NCBI GenBank assembly: GCA_032718475.1
Contig: JAUCBJ010006842.1
Span: 186,001 to 250,000 of the forward strand
Length of the DNA: 64,000 nucleotides
From: Nemertoderma westbladi
Lineage: Eukaryota > Xenacoelomorpha > Nemertodermatida > Nemertodermatidae
Direction of reading: 5' to 3'
Shown: positions 44,191 to 55,868 of the stretch, in pieces
How positions within the stretch are numbered: position 1 is the first letter of the stretch
Layout of the letters: the number at the start of each line of letters is the position of its first letter
Notes under the pieces: generated by a model
The model's input: the letters and a program-made list of their open reading frames with translations, nothing else
What the model was told of the DNA's origin: nothing
Database searches by the model: none
Made by a program: the position numbers and the translations under genes

Positions 44191-44470
44191 TGCTGTATTG
44201 CAATTGTAAACCACCAACATGTGTATCTGCCGGTTGAGTACAAAACAAAGACCCAAGACTTTTCTGCCTGTTCTGTACAAAACAAAGAGGGAAGTGTGAA
44301 GTCGCGCTAGGTCCATAAGAGCGATAAGTCCCATTGTTATTTAAAGGAGCAGGTTAGTAAAGGAGCACGTTACTGAGGCGTGTTGGGGGAACCAAAACAA
44401 TAAACGAAAGTTAACACATGTTAGATGATTATGCAGGTCTTTATATTTGGGTGTTGAGTCTTTGTTTTGT
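44191..44470. repeat. Dispersed copies of the 15-mer GTCTTTGTTTTGTAC
   Basis: GTACAAAACAAAGAC occurs at about 44239-44253, and GTACAAAACAAAGAG at 44276-44290. The complement AGTCTTTGTTTTGTAC appears at 44456-44471. The same 15-mer is the core of the minisatellite at 62995-63290. A piece of the foldback family (ACCAAAACAATAAACGAAAG) lies at 44391-44410. Confidence 0.75.
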
Positions 44471-44471
44471 A

Positions 44472-45488
44472 CTCACTCTGTATCTGCCTACAAAACAAAC
44501 ATCAACATCATTGCATTGAGTTGTAGTTTAGGAAAAGTCACAAAATCTCGGTTTCCCAAACAAACCTTACTCAAAGATACAGACAGATTAATTACAAAAT
44601 TAAGCCAGGCGTGTATTCCCAATCCTCACACTATACTACTAGGAACACCTCTTGCAGTAACACCTGGGATTGGTTAATGGGCACAGGGAGTGGCGAGGTG
44701 ACAATTAATAAGGTTAAGCCAATAGTGGGCGGGAAAGCACATTGGGGGTGAATAGAGCGCATCTATTGGATATTAAGGCCACCCTGTAGTGTAGGGCTAA
44801 TGTAATATGTGTCAATGATATAACCGTTATGATTACTGATTACCGGTTTAGTTGGTTTCCTTACAGTTGTGAGACCGGAATAGTTTTAACCGTCGTCACT
44901 AACGTTATGTTGCATGCTATTATATTCAGACTGTGCTATTACCAATTACTGTCGTTATTAACACTTAGTTATTCAGTAACTCAGTTATTTTGAACGGCCT
45001 TTGGCCTAGTATATCCAGTGAACAGCCTAGCAGCCCACAGACGCGGCGATGCGTTCATCACACACCGGTCGGGATCTATACTGCCAACTCGAAGGTCGAG
45101 TCACAAAGCACATTTGATATACGCCTTTATTATTTAATGTGGATCATTGTTGCCCTTTAATTACATTAGAAAAATTTAAAATTTATTCTGTTTAACATGA
45201 AAATTAAAATTTAACTTAAAATTTAACATGATGACTGTTGATAAATCCTAAAATTTGATTATTTTGTAATGGCGGCCAAAAAATCTATCTTAAAAACGTT
45301 AATAACTTAATAATTAATACCTTAATAAATTTTATTATTTGTACCTATACTACAGTACTGTAATTAAATTAATTAATATGTAAATAAATTTGCGCCCTAT
45401 CTTAAGTGATTCTATAATATATTAAAAATTAAATGAATTCACACATAGCTAAATGTGAATACGGTTCCTAAATATTTTTTTTTTGTAG
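44472..45488. other. No gene seen
   Basis: No coding sequence was recognised. It ends in a T-rich tract and TTTTTTTTGTAG at 45478-45489, a plausible 3' splice site for the Merlin frame that follows. Confidence 0.4.
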
Positions 45489-46062
45489 GCATATTAAAAA
45501 AAACAGAATGATGAGCGGCACAGTGGAAATAGATGAGTCGTTATTCAGTCGGCGGGTGAAGCACCAACGGGGGAATCGCCATGGGATGAAAGTTTGGATC
45601 TTTGGTTTGATCGAGAGAGAGACAAACTCAGCTATTATATACCCAGTTAGTGATCGATCGGCCAACACTCTGGTTCCTCTTATCCAATGTGACGTTGCAC
45701 CTGGTAGCGAGATTTACAGTGATGGGTGGTCGGCATACATCGCCCTAAACGAACTCGTTTATAAACACTTTTCCGTTATCCACAAGTATGCTTTCAAAAA
45801 ACAATATAAAAATGTTATAACCGGAGAGATCGTCGACGTCCATACCAATACCATCGAGGGGGCTTGGCAATATGCCAAAAAGCACTTCCAGCGTATTTCT
45901 GGTACCAAAGCCCCACACTTTGAGGGCCATTTGGCTGAAGTGATGTGGTGAAGCATCGCAAAAAACCAAATGTACAAGAGGTTTTTCAACCTAATCCGGG
46001 AGGTTTTCACCCTCGATGCCACCCTAACTACCAATATACTACTCCACTCTTCGATTCCTGGG
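45489..46062 (+). pseudogene. Merlin-type (IS1016-like) DDE transposase, N-terminally incomplete
   Basis: The frame from ATG 45508 reads GTVEIDESLFSRR (first Asp, codon 45532), MKVWIFGLIERETN, DRSANTLVPLIQ, SDGWSAYIALNE (second Asp, 45721) and HTNTIEGAWQYAKKHF (Glu, 45856). This is the IS1595/IS1016-type DDE domain (PF12762), which in animals belongs to Merlin elements. A TGA at 45949-45951 interrupts it, yet the same frame continues as SIAKNQMYKRFFNLIREVF to a stop near 46060. The catalytic domain is whole, but the region N-terminal to EIDES (usually about 100 residues) is absent and may be on an upstream exon, given the splice-acceptor-like tract before it. No terminal repeats were identified. 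Confidence 0.88.
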
Positions 46063-46939
46063 GTGGCCCCCTGAGGATATTCGGAATCCTACATGTGACA
46101 GCAATTCCGATGATGACCGAATCTATCCGTGGGTTAGCGACGCAGAATCCCAGTCTACCACAGAAGAGGCAACCATGCCAACAAGTGCAGATAGTAAACC
46201 GGTAATTGCAGCAGACCTGCAGCAAAGTACTGATAAGCTCTTCGCGCCACAGAGATGTTCTTCACCCATCCTGTGTTCGACACCGATGGAATCTGATGAT
46301 GAAACAACCATTATTAGGGAAGGCGAATTATCTTCAATTCCATTTACTGATAACCGACTTGCTAAATCGCCCAATATCGATGCCAGCACTTCATCTATAA
46401 CGCCCTGGCAACCAGAGAAACCGGATTTTAGCTTCTCCTGATCCTCGCGATCTTCGCTTTCTCTCATACCTTCTGTAAAAACAACAAGCCTTCGTAACCG
46501 CACAAAGAAGCGTATATATGTCGTAGATGAAAAAGTGATTTCTGTATCGAATCTAGGTGAAACCATTCCCGCCATTCAATTTGATAATACTGTTTCATTT
46601 TCTGGTGTCACAATCCCAGCTCAACAACATTTATCTCTTGGGTCTTACGTTGTGGACTATCCAGACGATACTTTGCTATCCACCGGTCCGTGGGATATCT
46701 TGAGACAGGAGGGTCTAGGCCTATAATTGCCTTCAAATGAAAGATCTGTAGAACATAACAGGAGATTTCGGAAGCGCCGAAGAGGCAAAACAACAAATGT
46801 TTGTTGTCCGAAGGATTTCTCCCCTGTTGATTCTGATGACGATCTCGCAAGCAAATCAATCGACCCTAGGCATAGGTCTGCGTGTTATACCAAGTCTGCA
46901 TATATTTGGAACTTTTCTTCCGATGACGATTTCCAATAA
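46063..46939 (+). pseudogene. Ser/Asp-rich coding relic downstream of Merlin
   Basis: One frame from about 46063 to 46939 is almost continuous, with stops only at 46439-46441 and 46724-46726. It is acidic and Ser/Thr-rich with repeated SDDD-type clusters (DSNSDDDRIYPW, MESDDETTI, PVDSDDDLAS, NFSSDDDFQ at the end), plus KRRRGKT-like basic patches. It is shifted by one base relative to the Merlin frame. Either it is a C-terminal extension of the Merlin protein or a separate gene of the same element. I know no matching domain. The long low-stop frame argues it was once coding. Confidence 0.5.
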
Positions 46940-47023
46940 TCGTATTATGTTGATAATTGATGTCCCATACAACTGTGTACTGTAGTATACAGACTGACTG
47001 ATTTGCCTATATATATACTACTG

Positions 47024-47518
47024 GTATTTGGTCTGCCCTAATGCTTTTCAATGTAAAATTTGTAATGTATGCATATAGGAGCAGACCAACTATCGGTAGT
47101 ATATCATACTCCTGGTATTTGGTCTGGTCTTAAGCAATGAGTTGGTTGTAAGTCATACTGAATGTACTGTAATGGACCAAATACTTTTTCTGTTTGTGTT
47201 TTAATACGGCTTAATTAATTGATTTCATACAGTTCGTGTGTTGAGGAAATCAGATGTGGTATTTGCAGATTGGAAGACCAAACAGCTGGCCTTGAAGTAC
47301 TGTAGGTGCAGTTCATCTGGCACTAGCTATATTCATGTTCAGTACTACCAGTAATTTTTAGCTGGATCAAATCATTTATTACAGGTCCTGACAGTTTGAA
47401 TATGTGGCCAAGATTAATTACAGTAAGTGGACAGTAAACAGCAAGCAGGTAATCTTTGCTATAAGGTTTAATAACATTGCCACCCCCTGAAAAAGTATTT
47501 GGTCTGCGGACCAAATAC
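47024..47518. repeat. Repeated GTATTTGGTC words including a perfect dyad
   Basis: GTATTTGGTC occurs at 47024-47033, 47115-47124 and 47495-47504. Its complement occurs at 47175-47184 and 47509-47518. The last pair forms a 10-bp stem with a 4-nt loop. CTGGTATTTGGTC is common to three of them, suggesting ends of small elements or a decayed array. Confidence 0.8.
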
Positions 47519-47763
47519 CAGTGTATGGCCCTCAAATTAACAATTGCTGTTTCAGGGTCAGTGCCAGGCCCACCAGCGGTAGGGTTTTCCAATTCTTCTA
47601 TAACTCCCACTTCTGCCTCTCCACCTCCAGGTTCTGGTTCATCTTCACTAATTCTATAGGTACCTGTAGTCTGTGACTGCGCAGGCAAGGTCTCATTATC
47701 TGAAAATGAATACGATTCGTTCTGGTTGTCCTCATCTTCCATCAATCCAATCCAATCCTGCAA
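47323..47763 (-). CDS. Possible exon, acidic protein of unknown function
   Basis: A 146-codon minus-strand frame has no ATG at its 5' edge. Instead AATTGCAG immediately precedes GATTGGATTGG, a reasonable 3' splice site, and an internal ATG follows (MEDEDNQNESYSF). The first half is acidic and Gly/Glu-rich, and the second half is ordinary (AIHWYLVRRPNTFSGGG, YLLAVYCPLTVI). It crosses the GTATTTGGTC dyad, which argues against an old conserved gene. No domain was recognised. Confidence 0.3.
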   Translation of the reverse strand: MQDWIGLMEDEDNQNESYSFSDNETLPAQSQTTGTYRISEDEPEPGGGEAEVGVIEELENPTAGGPGTDPETAIVNLRAIHWYLVRRPNTFSGGGNVIKPYSKDYLLAVYCPLTVINLGHIFKLSGPVINDLIQLKITGSTEHEYS

Positions 47764-48119
47764 TTACAGTACCGTAACTGTAGTAAAATCACAACAATCA
47801 ATGTTGGCATCCAACCATCCTGGTCAGCGATACAGTCTGACTGAGCACATATAGCAAAGAAGGTGGTCTTCTGGTATTAAAAATATTACATTGTACAGCA
47901 ATGGCTGAATCGAATGGATAATAATCTTTGTAATATCATTATAATATTAATAGGTAATCATCCATCATATGCATAGGCTGATAGGCTAGTTCTTAATTAC
48001 AGAAACGGAGTTATTCTATTAGGCCCATACTGTTATATTATCTGATTATAGTACTGTAGTAGGCCTAATAAATAATACACCAACCAATCTTCAAATGCTG
48101 CAATGTCTGAATGTAGTGC
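47764..48119. other. No gene seen
   Basis: AT-rich spacer before the LINE-A copy. Nothing was recognised. Confidence 0.4.
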
Positions 48120-50598
48120 AGTGCACTACTGCACTAAGCTGGCCCATCAGATGAGCTGCATAGCCAATAATTGTGCATCAGAGTAAGTATGGGTGATAGG
48201 CCCCATATCTGACTCCACTATGACACCCACCCTGTGGAATGAATGACAAACCTGGGTGTTGTACTTGCCCCCGAGTTGACTCAGCAAAAAAGCACCACCA
48301 ACCCCCACTATGGATTACATTAGTAACGCCGAGGTCGGCCACTAGAGGTCAGTGGAATTACTGGACACAATTGGCCTCACAGGCATAAATTATCTTTTGA
48401 CTGGCTGCCTGTCTTACCCCCTACTTGAGAGAGAGAGAGAGTAGCCAACAATTCTGGGAGTCACTTTCCTGATGACCTTTCTGGCCCTAACCCTGGGTCA
48501 CCAGGAAGGCCAGTTTGTGAGGGAGAAGGATTCTGGAGTTGGACGCTACTCTCATGTTCCACCCCAACCAACGAAGCCATTATTGATGAACCTGAGGTAA
48601 GTCACCTAACCAGCCTCAGTTAACACCCTAACACTTGGGTCCCCAATGCGATGAGGCAAGCTGACTGCCTTGGCAGATAAGTTTCCCTGCAGTGGGTATT
48701 CAATAGCACTGAATATGGGCTGGACAGATTATGAGGTTCTGATAAAGGACATGGGGGGGGTGGTTGGCGACTTGCCCTGGCATCAGCAGATTATAGTGGC
48801 AATAGTGGAATTGGTCTATTGATGAATCCAACTGCACATGCAGTATTGGACAAAATAGACCAAATGTCTAACTGCCATTGCCAATTCTCATGTTGTGGAA
48901 GACTGGCTAAGAAGTTTCCTGAGGTGGTTCTGATTGTGTGCTACTCTCCAACTAGTGTTGCTCCAGTAAAACAGGAGCTCTATTCAAGACTGTATTGCAT
49001 TTATTTATACTTCGACCCTTCTCCAGTTATTACCACCTTATTGCGGCTAAGGTAAGACTTAGTTTGTGCACTTGTCTTGCATGACTGGTCTTCTCTGTTG
49101 CAACAGCCCAGTGTGAGATCTAGCTTCACACCCCAGCTGAGCAACAGGTATGAGGCTCTTGCCTCTGAGGTCGCAAATCACTGCAAGGGCAGTACTGCCT
49201 TCATAGAGAATAGCATATTAGATATAGAGCATATTAGCAGCTGCAAAAACAGTTCCTGTATACCCTCGAAACAGGAAAAAGACTCCCTGGACTGACCACA
49301 GATTTAGGAAGTATCAAATGAATTCTATAAGGCGCAGAAAGAATCCGGACTGAAATGGACTACAGAGGTCAAGAATGCAGTTAAGGCTGCATCTAGGTCC
49401 CTGAACGAACAGGCACTATTCTATTAATATAATTTTAAACTAAAAGGTGATGCCATCAATGATGCCGATGACAGCAGACAATCATCCCAGGCATGGAAAT
49501 TGATCAACTTGCTGACTGGGTGGAAAAGCCAACCAACCACTATTGTTAAGGCAAAATCACCAGCCGATTGCCTCAATGGTTGGAAGGCCCACTTTGAGAA
49601 GTTCCTCTTTGAAAAGACACTTTGAAAGTGTCTGAGTCTGTACTCCCAGATATTCCCATTGGCAATATCTCCTCTGCAGAAGTGAAGGCTGCTGCAAAGA
49701 GCATTAAGACCAATTGTGCCTGTGGAGGAGATGGTGTCCCCCAGAGGTCTTTAAAATTCAAGAGTGTTTGGAGCTCATTTACCCCGTCATAGTAGACATG
49801 TACAGAATGATGATAGTCCCACAAGAAATTAAAACAAATAAGTTGGTGCCAGTTCTCAAGAAGGGCTATGTAACACTCTTATGGATATTTTCGGGGAATA
49901 TCATTGATCTCGATTGCTGCAAAGCTATACAATAGAATTATTTTAAATCACATTAGGGATCCTATTGAGAGACTGCTACATGGAAATCAGAATTGGTTCC
50001 GTAAAGGTCATGGGACCATGGAAACCATTTTGGCACTTATAGGGATAATTGAAGAGTTATCAAAAAAGAAAGACAGGCATCTGGCTGTTATCTTTGTTGA
50101 CTTCTTCAAGGCCTTTGATTCAGTCTCTCACTCTCATATGAACAGCATACTTTCATTATATATAAGATTCCTGATGAAATTATTGCAGCAATCAGATCAG
50201 TATATGATGGTTCAAACACATTTGTGTCTACAGTTGATGGTGACATAGTTCAATTCGAAGTGTTATGGGGAGTCCTCCAATGAGAAGACACACTTGCACC
50301 ATTCGTGTTCATAATTGTGTTGACTATATTCTATGCATGTCCTTAGATCATCATAATGATGATGGGGTGATGGTAACTCCACCTACTAGACCCTGAAGCC
50401 GAGGAAATCTGATCTAGACTTTGCTTATGACTTAGTATTCTCAGAATCACTAGAGGGAGCCCAACCACTCCTCCTCAGCTCATAAGAACAGGCTGCTTCT
50501 AGTGTTGATATTTTTGTTAACTCCAAGAAGACCAAAAGTTTGACACTTAACTTTGAAAGTCCTCAGAAAATCTAATCTCTGATCGGATGAGCATAAGC
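48120..50598 (+). pseudogene. LINE-A, degenerate long copy (5' part and RT)
   Basis: It matches 25320-28610 in order: the 5' region (GATGAGCTGCATAGCCAAT), the endonuclease start (LMNPTAHAVLDKIDQ), an internal deletion of most of the endonuclease near 48975, the linker (DWSSLLQQPSVRSSF) and RT blocks (PEVFKI, KTNKLVPV, FVDFFKAFDSVSHS). There are many stops and indels. It keeps TGC at 48940 where the 26140 copy has a nonsense codon. It is interrupted at AGCATAAGCTTAA by a piggyBac element and resumes at 53013. Confidence 0.9.
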
Positions 50599-53012
50599 TT
50601 AACCCTATCCCGGGGGGGGGGGTGGGGTAAATTTACCTTAGGTGCAGAATATTCATTTTTTCACCTTGAAGAACTTATTTTTTCATTCCTGCTTTTTGTG
50701 ACTTTTATTGTTTATATATTAGGCACCTTCTCTGCGAATTTCAAGAAAATTGACCAAAAAATGACGAAATGGTGGCACTTTTGTCGGATGTGGTTGGAGG
50801 TTTTTTATAAGTAGTCCATATTAGGGTTCGACCCGTTCAACATTTTAGGCCGGTGCAAACCATACTGCTTTTTTTAAAAAAAACACTGGTTTACCGGACC
50901 AGGGGGGCAACTTAGATCCCAAAGGCCTAGATGATCCTCAGTACCAGTACTGCATACTGTATATTACGGTACCAACTGCAGAAAAACTGTAATGCAGAAA
51001 TACAGCAGTTTTGTATAAACTGAAGTTTTATTATTATTTCTGTGTTGTCATTATTACATAGTTCTATATTTCTGTGTGCTGTGTCAAGAAATAGTTTATT
51101 TATTATCTGACACCATGGCATCAACAAGTCGCCGACTCACTGCCGCTGAAGTGGATAAATTAATCGCTAATTTCTATGAAGAAATCTATCAAGAAGATCG
51201 GAACTTTGCTGGTGATGGCGTGTCGGCATTCCCTGATGAAGGAGATTCCGATTATGAAGAAGTTCTGGACGAAGATGGCAACACTGATGATGTAACCGTG
51301 GAGGATGATCCAAACCAAGATGCAGAACCTGAGGACAACGATGAACCAGCAGCAACGCCAAAGAAGAAACAGAACTTCTCAGACTATACAAAAGTCATTG
51401 ATTCTAGTAATTATGATCGGCTTCCTGACCAACCCGAAGAAACATTTGTGTGGACGAACAAAGCTAAAGAAAGGTACGAATGGTGTACATTGAAGCCAGG
51501 GCAAGCAGAGAATGCATCGCGACGTGGACGGGCGCCTGCCATCAACATCTCACACAGTGGTGGTCCCACTCGGACAGCTGAGAGAAACGCGAATTCCCCT
51601 TCTGAAACATGGAGCCTAATGATTCCAGATGATGAAGTGATGAAAATTGTCGAGTTCACCAACAGAAAAATATCAGCGCTCCACGAATTACTTGGCGAGT
51701 GACTGACGGAAAACGATAAGAAGACACAATACAAGTTGGCATCACTGCTTGAAATGAAAGCATGGTTCGGTTTACTATACCTACGAGGAGCATTGAAGCT
51801 GAACACTACAGACATAGACAATGTGTGGTACCACGAAAGTTCCAATGACATTTTCTCTGCCACCATGCAGCGGAAACGGTTTACTTTCCTCATGAGAATC
51901 GTTCAGTTTGACGATGGAGAAACAAGAGCAGAGCGGTGGAGTCAAGACCGGTTTGCAGCCTTCAGACATTTTTTTGAAAGTGTGAATCGTCGGTTCTTGC
52001 ATCTCAGGAAACCATCCCAGCACTTGGCTATTGATGAAACGCTTTATTCTTATCGTGGAAAGATTAGCTTCAAACAATATAATCCCAGCAAGCCTGCTAA
52101 GTATGGTTTGCTTTTCAGAAGCCTCTGTGATTCAACCGTTCAATACACCTACATCTCTCTGCCATATGCTGGGAAACCAACAGGCATACCCGATAACTAC
52201 TACGTAACCGGAACAGACAAATATACGGAGTACTTGGTAAATAATGCGATTGAAGTCGGTGGGATGGATTGTTTGAGTGGGAGAAACATTGCTTTGGATA
52301 GGTACTTTACATCGATGAGCATTGCCGATTGGTGCCTCAAACGTAAAATCTCTGTTACAGGCACCCTGAAGTCCGATCGCAAAGGAATCCCGAAGGAGAT
52401 GAAGGCTCCATCGAAGGAGAGCACAGGAAGAGAATCAAAATCAACGAAGTGGTGCTACAACGAAAAGAAGATGCTTATATCCTATGCAGATGAGATCATT
52501 CCAATTTCGAGTTCACTTGGCTCCTGGGGAAGGAGTTGGTTACACCTTTCATGGTGTTGCGACTGGAACACCCTATTGGACTCCAAACGAATGTAGTCAA
52601 TAAAATGAAACGTGTGCTGAAGTGTGATGAGGGTGTGGCTCCAAAGAAGAGGAAAGACGAATTCGAATATGGTCGGTGTGCCATGTGTTTGGAGGATGTA
52701 GATCGTGGCTTCAAGAAAAGAAACAATTTGAACAATAAAATCAGAAATAAATGTGATAAATGTGGCAATTTTGTATGCACAACATATGAGGGCCATTTTG
52801 TTGTAACATGTGGAAAATGTGTTGATGTATAAGCGATACCTTGTTACTTCCTTGCTTATATCATGTATTTGAGGCCGAAAATAAATTTTTCCTGTTTTTT
52901 ACCACATTTTCCCTTTGTTTTATGGCATCAGGTAAATTTACCCCACCCCCCCCCCCCCCCCGGGATACGTCATAAAAATACCCCCCCCCCCCCCCCCCCG
53001 GGATAGGGTTAA
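50599..53012 (+). mobile_element. piggyBac-type element, family pB-2
   Basis: TTAA lies at 50599-50602 and 53009-53012. The ends read CCCTATCCCGGGG, G-run, GTGGGGTAAATTTACC, and the complement on the right. The flanking LINE-A sequence joins as GCATAAGC-TTAA-AGGATGG, against GCATAAGCTCAAAGGATGG in the intact copy at 28609-28626, so the insertion is exact. The right end carries an extra GGGATACGTCATAAAAATA and C-run between two GGGATA ends, a partial duplication of the terminus. Confidence 0.93.
51115..52832 (+). pseudogene. piggyBac transposase pseudogene (pB-2), third Asp region deleted
   Basis: The start is ATG 51115 in CACCATGGC context. An acidic N-terminus (DEGDSDYEEVLDEDGN) is followed by the piggyBac core: TWSLMIPDDEVMKIVEFTN, AWFGLLYLRGALK, FDDGETRAERWSQDRF, LAIDETLYSYRGKISF (Asp about 307) and NIALDRYFTSMSIADW (Asp about 395). 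A TGA at 51700 interrupts the frame. After SYADEIIP near 52505 the frame shifts, and the segment that should hold the third Asp (the GGVD block) and following helices is missing. It resumes at 52536 with NKMKRVLKCDEGVAPKKRK and a Cys-rich end (CAMC, CDKCGNFVC, CGKC) to TAA 52830. The protein cannot be catalytic. Confidence 0.92.
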
Positions 53013-53695
53013 AGGATGGTAGGCTTGGGCATATGGATGACTTCTGTTATCTGGGGTCATGGATCCAGAAGTCAGGACCTTCGAATACGTAAGGAAAAGA
53101 CAATGGCAACATTAAATGGGCTTTCCGGGATTTTGAAGTCACACAGAATTAATCGGAAACTTAAGATCCAATTATTTAGAGCAGCAGTAGTTCCAGTACT
53201 CCTCTATAGGATACCATACTGAGGATGCTCTAAATGCTGAGGACACCAAATCTGGGGATGGCACATTCACAAGAATGCTACATCGGGTTCACTGTGTCAA
53301 GTATAATCCACACATCTCCAACCAGACACTATAACATTGGAGGTGTCTCATTGGTTCCCCCAAGCTTGAACTCTAGAACAAAGCCACCTCCTAATTGCAG
53401 AACATTGCTGGGGGACATCCCATCATGCTTATGATGAGCATGAATCCATCATCCTTATGATGGATGCTTGAGATACCTCAGAGAATACTGAACTTGAAAA
53501 TGCGGATAATCTCGCTACAGACATGCGGAATAGTGAGCTGTGTCAGTGCACTTTTGTCGATACGCAGGCATGCCAATTGGGGAATGCCAATCGTGGATTG
53601 CGTGGTGGTGGCTAAAATATTTTTGTTGTATTTTTTAGCATCTCAGTGTGCAGTTTCAATCCAGCAGGCCGATTATAGTACTAGTAGTATTTATT
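53013..53695 (+). mobile_element. LINE-A, 3' part after the piggyBac insertion
   Basis: AGGATGGTAGGCTTGGGCAT continues the LINE-A reading broken at 50598 and runs through ATCGGAAACTTAAGATC, GTTCCAGTACTCCTCTAT and AACATTGGAGGTGTCTC to a decayed tail (TAGTACTAGTAGTA). Many frame breaks are present. Confidence 0.88.
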
Positions 53696-54246
53696 TTCGA
53701 ATTACACCGAAATCTCAATCACCTTATTGAAATGTGCTTCCCTTCACACCAACTAACTGCTTGATTCTACTACTATATATTAACCATATTGAAATATTAA
53801 TCATGTGATGGCATGGGATGTAATAGGATAGCATAGATTAGGTATTGCGTTTGCTGGCCATTTCCCTACCACTATCACTAAACTTAAAGGGTCAATGTGT
53901 AATGGTGAGTGGTACCAATATCAAGAGGGAAAATCCAATTTCAAATAATTTCCGAACATTTATTTGACACAATGAATCAATGATCAATACAAGAATTAGT
54001 ATTTATACACACTCTAGTAGAGATTATGAGAATTGTTGATAACCGAAATAATTGAGAATTTGCATGTAAGTAAATTTTGATTTTAAATTTACTATATTTA
54101 TATGATAGTCACCACATTTATCATAATATCGCAGTTTAATTGGTTTAATTTAGTAAACTGATAATCTAAAATATTGAAGAAATTGTCCAACTGTATACTT
54201 TAGGATCTGTAAATAGTGCCTACCATTAATTTATATTATGCATAAT

Positions 54247-54638
54247 TCCAAACGAATGTAGTCAATAAAATGAAACGTGTGCTGAAGTGTGATGAGGGTG
54301 TGGCTCCAAAGAAGAGGAAAGACGAATTCGAATATGGTCGGTGTGCCATGTGTTTGGAGGATGTAGATCGTGGCTTCAAGAAAAGAAACAATTGGAACAA
54401 TAAAATCAGAAATAAATGTGATAAATGTGGCAATTTTGTATGCACAACATATGAGGGCCATTTTGTTGTAACATGTGGAAAATGTGTTGATGTATAAGCG
54501 ATACCTTGTTACTTCCTTGCTTATATCATGTATGAGGCCGAAAATAAATTTTTCCTGTTTTTTACCACATTTTCCCTTTGTTTTATGGCATCAGGTAAAT
54601 TTACCCCACCCCCCCCCCCCCCCCCGGGATAGGGTTAA
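54247..54638 (+). pseudogene. Duplicated piggyBac C-terminus and right end
   Basis: The Cys-rich C-terminal frame (to TAA 54495-54497) and the right terminal repeat are repeated, ending GGGATAGGGTTAA with TTAA at 54635-54638. It differs from unit 1 by an N-to-W type change in KKRNNWNNK and by the shorter terminus. Confidence 0.92.
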
Positions 54639-55320
54639 AGGATGGTAGGCTTGGGCATATGATGACTTCTGTTATCTAGGGTCATGGATCCAGAAGTCAG
54701 GACCTTCGAATACGTAAGGAAAAGACAAGGGCAACATTAAATGGGCTTTCCGGGATTTTGAAGTCACACAGAATTCATCGGAAACTTAAGATCCAATTAT
54801 TTAGAGCAGCAGTAGTTCCAGTACTCCTCTATAGGAGACCATACTGAGGATGCCCTAAATGCTGAGGACACCAAATCTCTGGATGGCACATTCACAAGAA
54901 TGCTACATCGGGTTCACTGTGTCAAGTATAATCCACACATCTCCAACCAGACACTATAACATTGGAGGTGTCTCATTGGATCCCCCAAGCTTGAACTCTA
55001 GAACAAAGCCGCCTCCTAATTGCAGAACATTGCTGGGGGACATCCCATCATGCTTATGATGAGCGTGAATCCATCATCCTTATGTTGGATTCTTGAGATA
55101 CCTCAGAGAATACTGAACTTGAAAATGCGGATAATCTCGCTACAGACATGCGGAATAGTGAGCTGTGTCGGTGCACTTTTGTCGATACGCAGGCATGCCA
55201 ATTGGGGAATGCCAATCGTGGATTGCGTGGTGGTGGCTAAAATATTTTTGTTGTATTTTTTAGCATCTCAATGTGCAGTTTCAATCCAGCAGGCCGATTA
55301 TAGTACTAGTAGTATTTATT
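54639..55320 (+). mobile_element. LINE-A 3' part, second copy by tandem duplication
   Basis: Same sequence as 53013-53695 with few differences. It was created by the segmental duplication, not by a new insertion. Confidence 0.93.
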
Positions 55321-55868
55321 TTCGAATTACACCGAAATCTCAATCACCTTATTGAAATGTGCTTCCCTTCACACCAACTAACTGCTTGATTCTACTACTA
55401 TATATTAACCATATTGAAATATTAATCATGTGATGGCATGGAATGTAATAGGATAGCATAGATTAGGTATTGCGTTTGCTGGCCATTTCCCTACCACTAT
55501 CACTAAACTTAAAGGGTCAATGTGTAATGGTGAGTGGTACCAATATCAAGAGGGAAAATCCAATTTCAAATAATTTCCGAACATTTATTTAACACAATGA
55601 ATCAATGATCAATACAAGAATTAGTATTTATACACACTCTAGTAGAGATTATGAGAATTGTTGATAACCGAAATAATTGAGAATTTGCATGTAAGTAAAT
55701 TTTGATTTTAAATTTACTAAATTTATATTATAGTCACCACATTTATCATAATATCGCAGTTTAATTGGTTTAATTTAGTAAACTGATAATCTAAAATATT
55801 GAAGAAATTGTCCAACTGTATACTTTAGGATCTGTAAATAGTGCCTACCATTAATTTATATTATGCAT

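Larger units (their letters stand above)
52582..55868. repeat. 1.6 kb tandem segmental duplication
   Basis: Unit 1 (52582-54243) and unit 2 (54247-55868) are nearly identical head-to-tail copies. Each contains the last 250 bp of the pB-2 transposase, the piggyBac right end, the LINE-A 3' end and about 550 bp of flank ending TTATATTATGCAT. The junction is GCAT-AAT-TCCAAACG. Unit 2 lacks a 37-bp terminal duplication present in unit 1 and differs by scattered single bases. Confidence 0.95.

Noticed and set aside
51411-52424. Minus-strand frames of 74-160 codons opposite the pB-2 transposase
   Set aside because: Antisense shadows of the piggyBac coding strand.
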